Origin: Haemophilus_D parainfluenzae_AD
Lineage (GTDB): Bacteria; Pseudomonadota; Gammaproteobacteria; Enterobacterales; Pasteurellaceae
Reading direction: 5' to 3' (one strand)
Assembly (NCBI RefSeq): GCF_001679325.1
Contig: NZ_LZMX01000001.1
Length of the DNA stretch: 64,000 nt
The position numbers were made by a program, and so were the translations under genes. The stretch's first letter is position 1; every line of letters starts with the position of its first letter. Under the pieces are notes generated by a model that saw only the letters and a list, made by a program, of their open reading frames with translations, did not search any database and was not told the DNA's origin. Positions 61,925 through 64,000 of the stretch are shown in pieces.

Positions 61925-62998
61925 TTATTTCACATACCAATGTGCTAATAAAATCCCTGTATTTACTGCAATATTTAATCCTGCTTTTAGTGGATTACTT
62001 AAAGAAAGACGCACATTTACATCTTGTTTCTCACGAATATCGTCCGTACTACCTTCACTCAATACCAACGCGACTTTCTCTGCAAATTTGAGTTGTTCCA
62101 ACGCCACACCTTGTTTATTGGTTGATACATGAATAATCTGATAGCCAGCCTTACGTAAAGCCTCTAAAGCAATTTCAGTGCTTTCTGTTTCTAAAATACG
62201 AATATGCTCCATTCCGCCTTCAGCTACACGCATCGCAGCCGGTGCATAAAGCTGTTCAACTTGATTTGTTACCACATTTTTAATGCCATAGAAGGCACAA
62301 GTACGCACAACGCTACCTAGGTTTTGCGCATTATTGACTTGATCAAGCACGACTAAACAGTCTTCTTGATGCGGTACATCTAAATAACCTTGCAAAGAAA
62401 AAGTACGTTGTTTTTTCACTAACATACAAATTCCGCCATGATGCTCCGTGCCGCTTACTAAGCTTAGCTCATCACTATCCACCACGTGATACACTTTTTT
62501 ATTTGCGGCTAAATAACTGAAAATCTCGCCAATTCGATGCGCCATTTGCACCGTTGCCCATACGCGAACGATGCTCTCTGGACGTTCTGCAAACAATTCT
62601 AAGCATGCATTTTCACCATACACTTTCATTTCTTCAGCGCGATTCTTTTTAATTTTCTCTGGTGCTCGTGGTGATAATGCACCCGTTTTCTTTTCTTTCG
62701 CTTTATAACTCACGCCAGTACTTTTTACTGTTACTTTTACCGAGCCACTTTCACCATTGGCTTTATTTAATGAAAGTTCAGCAATTTTCGGTTCTCTCAC
62801 CTCTTGCTGTTGGAAACCTCGAGAAGGTTTACGATCATCCCGTTTTTTATCAAAGTGCGGTCGATTTCCCTCACGTTTTTCATTATTACGACGTTCATCA
62901 AAGCGACGTTCTTTATCATTAAATGTTCGTTTTGGGCTACGCTCTTGAAAAGATTTGGTGGAATTTGTTTGGAATGATGGTTTGCGTGAATTGCTCAT
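61925..62998 (-). CDS. TrmH/SpoU-family RNA methyltransferase (YfiF-like)
   Basis: A 357-residue protein. The first about 120 residues are very basic and low-complexity (many Arg, Lys, Asp, Asn), probably a flexible RNA-binding extension. A substrate-binding domain follows (VYGENACLELFAERP), then the SPOUT methyltransferase core with the trefoil-knot motifs LDQVNNAQNLGSVVRT, VALVLSEGS and LSLSNPLKAGLNIAVNTGI. Targets of the family are 2'-O positions in rRNA or tRNA; the specific site is not known. Neighbouring pssA is a conserved linkage in Haemophilus. An uptake sequence (62853) lies in the basic extension. Confidence 0.88.
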   Translation of the reverse strand: MSNSRKPSFQTNSTKSFQERSPKRTFNDKERRFDERRNNEKREGNRPHFDKKRDDRKPSRGFQQQEVREPKIAELSLNKANGESGSVKVTVKSTGVSYKAKEKKTGALSPRAPEKIKKNRAEEMKVYGENACLELFAERPESIVRVWATVQMAHRIGEIFSYLAANKKVYHVVDSDELSLVSGTEHHGGICMLVKKQRTFSLQGYLDVPHQEDCLVVLDQVNNAQNLGSVVRTCAFYGIKNVVTNQVEQLYAPAAMRVAEGGMEHIRILETESTEIALEALRKAGYQIIHVSTNKQGVALEQLKFAEKVALVLSEGSTDDIREKQDVNVRLSLSNPLKAGLNIAVNTGILLAHWYVK

Positions 62999-63147
62999 AA
63001 TTTGCTTCTCGAAGGAAAAATTGGATAATAATTCGCCAAAAAATGCGAAAATTTGTGAGCATTATAACGAAAAAAAACCTTTTTTCTATCAATCCTCAAA
63101 GGAAATATTGTAAACTAGAACACTAATTTTTAGTGTAGAGATAGATT

Positions 63148-64000
63148 ATGTTAATCAATAAAGCTAAACGAGCAGAACAAAATTTAAAAAATTTACCTTT
63201 TCTTCCTTTACAGGCAGAACAGGTTGAGTTTCTGTTTAGTCCACTTGAATTCAAAGCACAAATTATAGAATTAATTCGCCAAGCTAAAAAACGTATTTAT
63301 GTGACCGCACTTTATTGGCAAAAAGATGAAGCGGGACAAGAAATTCTCAATGAGATTTATCGCGTAAAACAAGATCATCCTGAATTAGATGTGAAAATTT
63401 TAGTAGATTGGCATCGCGGACAACGCAATTTACTCGGTGCAGAAAAATCTGCTACTAATGCTGATTGGTATTGTGAACAACGCCAAACCTATCAACTTCC
63501 CGATGAACCGAATATGTTCTTCGGTGTGCCAATTAATACCCGCGAAGTCTTTGGTGTATTACATATTAAAGGCTTTGTCTTTGATGATACCGTGCTTTAT
63601 AGCGGCGCAAGTATTAATAACGTGTATTTACAACAACAAGATAAATACCGTTACGACCGTTATCAAAAAATCCACAATGCTGCATTGGCAGACTCTATGG
63701 TTAATTTCATCAATGATTATTTATTGGATTTCAGCGCTGTACATCCATTAGATGTAGCTAATCGTCCTCGCACCAAAGAAATTCGTAGTGCAATAAAAGC
63801 TTATCGTAAAAACTTATCTGCCCATGCGGAATATCAGTTGGAAAGTGCGGTTGGTTTTTCAGATGTTTTAACCATTTCACCACTTTTTGGTTTAGGTGCA
63901 TCGGGCAATGAATTAAACCAAGTTATTGAAGATTTATTCTTACAAGTGCAGGAAAAACTGGTGATTTGTACGCCTTATTTCAACTTCCCTCGCACGCTAA
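63148..64000 (+). CDS. pssA: CDP-diacylglycerol-serine O-phosphatidyltransferase PssA (3' end outside window)
   Basis: Partial gene: 284 codons are visible and the frame stays open to the window edge. It starts MLINKAKRAEQNLKNLPF. It is a phospholipase-D-superfamily phosphatidylserine synthase: the first HKD motif is LHIKGFVFDDTVLYSGASINNVYL, and the second motif should lie beyond the window. It makes phosphatidylserine from CDP-diacylglycerol, the route to phosphatidylethanolamine, using the product of CdsA. Related E. coli PssA is 451 residues. Two uptake sequences lie inside (63304 and 63843). Confidence 0.92.
   Translation, partial: MLINKAKRAEQNLKNLPFLPLQAEQVEFLFSPLEFKAQIIELIRQAKKRIYVTALYWQKDEAGQEILNEIYRVKQDHPELDVKILVDWHRGQRNLLGAEKSATNADWYCEQRQTYQLPDEPNMFFGVPINTREVFGVLHIKGFVFDDTVLYSGASINNVYLQQQDKYRYDRYQKIHNAALADSMVNFINDYLLDFSAVHPLDVANRPRTKEIRSAIKAYRKNLSAHAEYQLESAVGFSDVLTISPLFGLGASGNELNQVIEDLFLQVQEKLVICTPYFNFPRTL

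Noticed and set aside
63437..63751. Open frame of 104 codons at the end of the window
   Set aside because: It is out of frame inside pssA, whose own frame is conserved and continues to the window edge.

Overview
The window is a gene-dense, AT-rich stretch of core chromosome from a Haemophilus-type member of the Pasteurellaceae. The clearest taxonomic sign is the DNA uptake signal sequence AAGTGCGGT (or its complement): I counted 43 exact copies by eye, where chance would give about one in 64 kb. Gene order agrees: groES-groEL next to ureABCEFGD and aspA, priA-trmB-yggL-napFDAGHBC, and a trmH-like gene beside pssA are arrangements I recall from Haemophilus influenzae. The unbroken lpx/bam cluster and a glutathionylspermidine synthetase/amidase gene suggest a relative such as H. 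parainfluenzae rather than H. influenzae itself, but species is not settled by reading alone. No tRNA or rRNA gene, insertion sequence, prophage or CRISPR array was seen, and no gene-free stretch exceeds 300 bases.

Layout. 1-2.0 kb: the end of cpxR and all of cpxA (envelope stress). 2.1-4.9 kb: copper export (copA, copZ) facing its regulator cueR across a textbook MerR-type promoter. 4.9-14.0 kb: minus-strand housekeeping genes metJ, galU, csrA, alaS, uspA, pepP, ygfB, groEL and groES. 14.1-19.5 kb: a complete urease operon, ureABCEFGD, with hairpins in most of its gaps, followed by aspA (19.6-21.1 kb) under an apparent CRP-dependent promoter. 21.1-23.9 kb: a secreted protein made of two tandem LprI-like domains and an SLC13/TrkA-C transporter. 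23.9-37.0 kb: one long minus-strand cell-envelope run (pyrH, frr, dxr, uppS, cdsA, rseP, bamA, skp, lpxD, fabZ, lpxA, lpxB, rnhB), in the ancestral gammaproteobacterial order. 37.1-38.7 kb: a phosphoethanolamine-transferase-like gene on the opposite strand, separating this run from rpsB-tsf (38.7-40.5 kb). 40.6-43.6 kb: a methyltransferase, an aromatic amino acid permease and an M48 lipoprotein protease. 43.7-48.7 kb: acrR-acrA-acrB drug efflux. 48.8-53.2 kb: ftsN, priA, trmB, yggL. 53.4-59.8 kb: the periplasmic nitrate reductase operon napFDAGHBC with an FNR-like site upstream. 59.9-64 kb: gss, a TrmH-family methyltransferase and the start of pssA.

How the parts work together. Several units fit a facultative anaerobe on a mucosal surface: Nap uses nitrate as electron acceptor, AspA makes fumarate from aspartate for fumarate respiration, and urease releases ammonia and buffers acid. 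The envelope run supplies lipid A precursors (LpxA, LpxB, LpxD, FabZ), undecaprenyl diphosphate (Dxr, UppS), phospholipid (CdsA, with PssA at the window end), and outer-membrane protein assembly (BamA, Skp), with RseP and CpxRA monitoring stress.

I found no wholly new multi-gene system. The best leads are structural: hairpins in four of the six urease gaps, inverted uptake-sequence pairs used as terminators and one placed inside the priA coding sequence, a nested RNA structure ahead of rpsB, a terminator-like hairpin inside the lpx cluster, a 390-base tandem domain duplication in the LprI-like gene, and the copZ/copA overlap.
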